Shown: in pieces, positions 6,523 through 8,849 of the stretch | Numbering within the stretch: position 1 is the stretch's first letter | Layout: each line of letters begins with the position of its first letter | Origin: Bacillota bacterium | Lineage (GTDB): Bacteria; Bacillota; Clostridia; Christensenellales; Pumilibacteraceae | Assembly: GCA_009780875.1 (NCBI GenBank) | Contig: WQZE01000028.1 | Location: forward strand, 1-8,849 | Direction: 5' to 3' | DNA length: 8,849 nt | The notes under the pieces: generated by a model | Databases searched by the model: none | Told to the model about the DNA's origin: nothing | What the model saw: only the letters and a program-made list of their open reading frames with translations | Made by a program: the position numbers and the translations under genes

Positions 6523-7140
6523 ATGAACAACAAAAAATATAGCATAGGGTGCATTACGATTTGTGGACTTGTTGCCGTGGCACTCATTGTATATAGCCGA
6601 ACCAGTGGTGAGATTGGTTGGGTAGGGGTTTTGTTGTTGATTTTGCTGGGGGTTTGCATTGTTTATAGTATCCTAGAACTTGGAGACAAGGAAAAAAAAA
6701 TCAAGCGTTTTTTGACAGGTTTGTTTGCTTGGCAAAAAAAGCCGCCAAGCGAGAGTGATAGCAAGTACCAAAAAAGACAAAATCTGGTGACAGAATGTGA
6801 GCGTGAATTTTATGTGTTGCTTTATTTGGCGGTGGGGGATGGCTATGCTATTTTTAGCCAAGTTTCACTCAACAGTATCATTGACAAAAGATTGCAAGGG
6901 GCGTTTAGAAACGAATTGTTTAGAACCATAGACTTTGTGATTGCCAACAAAATGACGAGCGAACCGCTTGTCTTGGTAGAACTCAATGATGCGACTCATA
7001 AAAAAGCGGAGCGAAAACTGCGTGATCAAAAGGTGGCAGAGATTTGTGCGGCGGCACAAATGCCACTGGTTACTTTTTGGACAACAGACACCCACAGTGT
7101 GGAGAGCGTCAAGGCAGCCCTATCCAAGTATTTGGGTTAG
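6523..7140 (+). CDS. Membrane-anchored DUF2726 protein (nuclease-like fold)
   Basis: The 205-residue protein has two hydrophobic segments (about 7-25 and 32-52), a basic linker (57-86) and a soluble C-terminal domain (about 87-205). The latter resembles DUF2726: an N-terminal ECEREFYVLL helix (91-100), YAIFSQVSL (108-116), IDFVI with D137, VLVELNDATH with E153 and D156, then RDQKVAEICAAAQMPLVTF (167-185). In that family the D...ELDD pattern is related to the restriction-endonuclease-like fold. Here N155 replaces the usual aspartate, so activity is uncertain. The likely topology places the domain in the cytoplasm. The function is unknown; a nucleic-acid role is only inferred. The start has no strong ribosome site. 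A run of nine A at 6692-6700 lies in the coding region. Confidence 0.75.
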   Translation: MNNKKYSIGCITICGLVAVALIVYSRTSGEIGWVGVLLLILLGVCIVYSILELGDKEKKIKRFLTGLFAWQKKPPSESDSKYQKRQNLVTECEREFYVLLYLAVGDGYAIFSQVSLNSIIDKRLQGAFRNELFRTIDFVIANKMTSEPLVLVELNDATHKKAERKLRDQKVAEICAAAQMPLVTFWTTDTHSVESVKAALSKYLG

Positions 7141-7218
7141 GGTCTTTGTTTTGGTGTGGGTGTAAGGGCATCTTGTGGGTACATAGTTGTGTACAAATTT
7201 TGACATACTTTATAGTGT

Positions 7219-8505
7219 ATGAAAAAGATTGGCAAAATGATTTTTTGGTTGTGTGTAGTGCTGTGGATGGGGTGCGTTGTTTGTGTGGCGTGCCAACCGT
7301 TGCAGCGTGATGACGGCAGGGGGGGCTTTGTCGTCAGATACCACGGGCATTTTTTGACGGGGGGCGTTTTGGAGCAAAAGGTACAAGGTGGACAAGAGGC
7401 ATTGTGCCCCAAAAAACAGGTGGGCTATGTATTTTTGGGTTGGTTTGTAGACAAAGAGTATGCGGGGCCAAAATTGGACAAATTGCCTGCAAAACACCAC
7501 GGCATCCTCAATCTCTTTGGGTGTTGGAGAGAACAAGAATATGGCATACAGTACCGTGGTATGAGCCATCTCTCCCAAGAAAAACAACGACAATGGGCAA
7601 AGAGTGCTCCCACAAAACATAGATTTGGTGGGCACACGCAGTTGCCTACACCGCAAAAATATGGGCATATTTTGGAGGGATGGTGTCAAAAAAAAGACAA
7701 AAGTGACCGCCCCTTGCACACGCTGGGTGCCAAGCAAATCACAGAACCCATCACCCTATATGCCAAGTTTGTGCCCATACAAACCAACATACGGTGTATC
7801 CATTGTGAGGAGACAAGCCCGTCTGCGTGGGCTCATACTTTTGGCACCGTGACTCATTTGTCACCACAAAGCAAGAGAGGACATTTGTTTGAGGGGTACT
7901 TTGACAATGCGGAGTTTGTGGGAGACAAAATTTTGCGTATTGTTGACAGCAAAGAATCCTCCCACAACGCCACCCACGAGAGCGGGGATTGGATGCTTGG
8001 GTATGGGGACAGCATAGAGCCTCCCGCTTTGTATGCCAAATTTGTGCCACAAAAGTATGCGATTGTGTATGACTTGGGAGAGGGTGTGTTGAGAGACAAT
8101 GCACCCAAGCAACATACCTTTGGGGCTGACACAAGGTTGATGGAGCCCAAAAAATTGGGGCACAAGTTTTGCGGATGGTATTTGGACAAGGATTTTTCGG
8201 GGGATACCGTAGCTGTGCTTTGTGGAGATGACTATACAGAAGACATTGGGCTTTTTGCAAAATTTGAACCTCTTGTGTACCGTATTGGCTATGAGCCCAA
8301 TGGTGGACAAATGCCAAGGAGTGCACCTGCAATGCATCCGTGTGGTGGGCGTACGCAACTCAAAGAGCCTTTGCGGTACGGGTTTGATTTTTTGGGTTGG
8401 TACGACAATCCTGCGTTGGAGGGAGAAAGAGTGACCGTACTTGACAATACTAATACGCTGGATGACCTCACGCTGTACGCCAAGTGGGAAGAAACTTGCG
8501 AATAA
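7219..8505 (+). CDS. Probable lipoprotein with five InlB B-type repeats
   Basis: The 428-residue protein starts with a short basic N-terminus and a hydrophobic segment (7-25) typical of an export signal. C25 in VCVACQ is the best lipid-attachment cysteine, though C22 at the -3 position is not canonical; C12, C19 and C22 make the signal unusually cysteine-rich. The rest is nearly all repeats of the InlB B-repeat (Listeria-Bacteroides, Flg_new) type: about residues 36-103, 108-184, 189-275, 280-349 and 354-423. Typical endings are LYAKF, LFAKF and LYAKW, and typical middles are GYVFLGWF, GHKFCGWY and FDFLGWY. There is no LPxTG anchor. Such repeats usually serve in surface display or adhesion. 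Function here is unknown. No convincing ribosome site precedes the ATG. Confidence 0.8.
   Translation: MKKIGKMIFWLCVVLWMGCVVCVACQPLQRDDGRGGFVVRYHGHFLTGGVLEQKVQGGQEALCPKKQVGYVFLGWFVDKEYAGPKLDKLPAKHHGILNLFGCWREQEYGIQYRGMSHLSQEKQRQWAKSAPTKHRFGGHTQLPTPQKYGHILEGWCQKKDKSDRPLHTLGAKQITEPITLYAKFVPIQTNIRCIHCEETSPSAWAHTFGTVTHLSPQSKRGHLFEGYFDNAEFVGDKILRIVDSKESSHNATHESGDWMLGYGDSIEPPALYAKFVPQKYAIVYDLGEGVLRDNAPKQHTFGADTRLMEPKKLGHKFCGWYLDKDFSGDTVAVLCGDDYTEDIGLFAKFEPLVYRIGYEPNGGQMPRSAPAMHPCGGRTQLKEPLRYGFDFLGWYDNPALEGERVTVLDNTNTLDDLTLYAKWEETCE
7324..8487 (+). repeat. Five tandem InlB B-type protein repeats
   Basis: The copies lie at about 7324-7527, 7540-7770, 7783-8043, 8056-8265 and 8278-8487. Each runs from a short strand through G-H/Y-x-F-x-G-W/Y-[YF] to L-[YF]-A-K-[FW]. 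Copies 4 and 5 are closest to the family consensus; copies 1-3 are eroded, and copy 3 has an insertion. DNA similarity is low, so recent duplication is unlikely. Confidence 0.7.
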
Positions 8506-8576
8506 TTTTGTAAAGACAATCATAAAACAAAGGCACCACGCATATGTATAACTATGTCAAAGTAGACAAGCATTGG

Positions 8577-8582
8577 TGGAGG
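8577..8582 (+). promoter_or_regulatory. Ribosome binding site deciding the last gene's start
   Basis: TGGAGG ends six bases before ATG 8589, a near-perfect Shine-Dalgarno. It favours 8589 over the in-frame ATG at 8544, which has no such site. Confidence 0.8.
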
Positions 8583-8588
8583 CTTTTT

Positions 8589-8849
8589 ATGAGTGAGACT
8601 GCGGTAGCGGTGCAAAAAAATAGTGTGATAGCCGTATTCAAGGGCGTGATTATTGCCATCATACTCTCTTTGGTGGCAATTATTATGCAGGCATTGGCAC
8701 TAAAATTTATGAATATGAACGAAAACTTGATTCCGATTGTCAATCAGGTTATCAAGGGGCTCAGTATTTTGTTGGGATGTCTTTTTAGTATCAAGGGGCA
8801 AAAAAATGGATGGCTCAAAGGTCTTGTGATCGGCATTATCTATATGGTC
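8589..8849 (+). CDS. TIGR04086/DUF3792 family membrane protein (3' end missing)
   Basis: The frame is open from ATG 8589 to the right edge, giving 87 visible residues. After a short polar start (MSETAVAVQKNS), a hydrophobic helix AVFKGVIIAIILSLVAIIMQALAL is followed by a turn with NMNENLIPIVNQ. A second helix KGLSILLGCLFSIKG then leads to KNGWLKGLVIGIIYMV. This order, including the G-W-L-x-G-L-x-x-G block, matches the TIGR04086 (DUF3792) family of small four-helix membrane proteins found in Clostridia, often near yajC, tgt and queA. The function of the family is not known. It lies 83 bases after the repeat lipoprotein, without an evident terminator between them. The in-frame ATG at 8544 would add 15 residues (MYNYVKVDKHWWRLF). 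Confidence 0.85.
   Translation, partial: MSETAVAVQKNSVIAVFKGVIIAIILSLVAIIMQALALKFMNMNENLIPIVNQVIKGLSILLGCLFSIKGQKNGWLKGLVIGIIYMV

Noticed and set aside
7200..7216. TTGACA followed by TATAGT before the lipoprotein gene
   Set aside because: The two boxes are only five bases apart instead of 16-18. Pairing TATAGT with TTGTGT at 7187-7192 (18 bases) would give a transcript starting inside the gene. Not reported as a promoter.
7179..7221. Small inverted repeats GTACA/TGTAC and CATAC/GTATG before the lipoprotein gene
   Set aside because: Stems of five AT-rich pairs without a following T run are too weak to call a terminator or operator.
7861..8523. Minus-strand open frame (220 codons) opposite the repeat lipoprotein
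   Set aside because: The plus-strand gene has a signal peptide and clear repeats; the antisense frame looks random.
8544..8588. In-frame upstream ATG of the TIGR04086 gene
   Set aside because: The near-perfect TGGAGG sits before 8589, while 8544 has only a poor site; the extra residues do not resemble the family.

Overview
The window reads as part of the chromosome of a low-to-mid GC, monoderm, Firmicutes-type bacterium. The best guess is an uncultured gut-type Clostridia lineage, possibly Christensenellales-like. The reasons are the order rpmH-rnpA-yidD-yidC-jag, the Clostridia-style RluA enzyme without an S4 domain, a C-terminal-type TIGR04086 membrane protein, and the perfect sigma-A-type promoter. 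This placement is inferred from remembered family features, not from a search. All eleven genes lie on the + strand, packed with short gaps. The plus strand looks richer in G than C, as expected for a leading strand. No gap between genes reaches 300 bases.

Layout. Bases 1-2833 carry a translation and RNA-modification group: the 3' part of a class I SAM-dependent methyltransferase (RlmI/RlmK-like), an RluA-family pseudouridine synthase, the ribosome maturation factor RimP, and a YgjV-like membrane protein. A perfectly spaced promoter (TTGACT, 17 bases, TATAAT) begins on the stop codon of the YgjV-like gene. It drives the classical cluster rpmH (ribosomal protein L34), rnpA (RNase P protein), yidD, yidC (membrane insertase) and jag/khpB (KH-R3H RNA-binding protein) at 2944-6480. 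This cluster couples stable RNA processing and ribosome assembly to membrane protein insertion. The usual neighbours, dnaA/oriC upstream and mnmE-mnmG downstream, are absent at the expected places.

Downstream of jag the content becomes more accessory. There is a small two-helix membrane protein with a DUF2726 nuclease-like domain (6523-7140), then a probable lipoprotein built almost wholly of five divergent InlB B-type repeats (7219-8505). The window ends inside a TIGR04086/DUF3792 membrane protein starting at 8589.

The window is mostly ordinary housekeeping DNA. The points most worth a second look are a 13-base motif shared by three 5' leaders (rpmH, jag, TIGR04086), two of them also carrying AGGCACC; a roughly 185-residue extracytoplasmic insertion in YidC with an internal 23-residue tandem repeat; two competing hairpins at the end of yidD; and the DUF2726 and InlB-repeat genes that sit where mnmE would be expected. 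No RNA genes, CRISPR arrays, insertion sequences or clear intrinsic terminators were seen.
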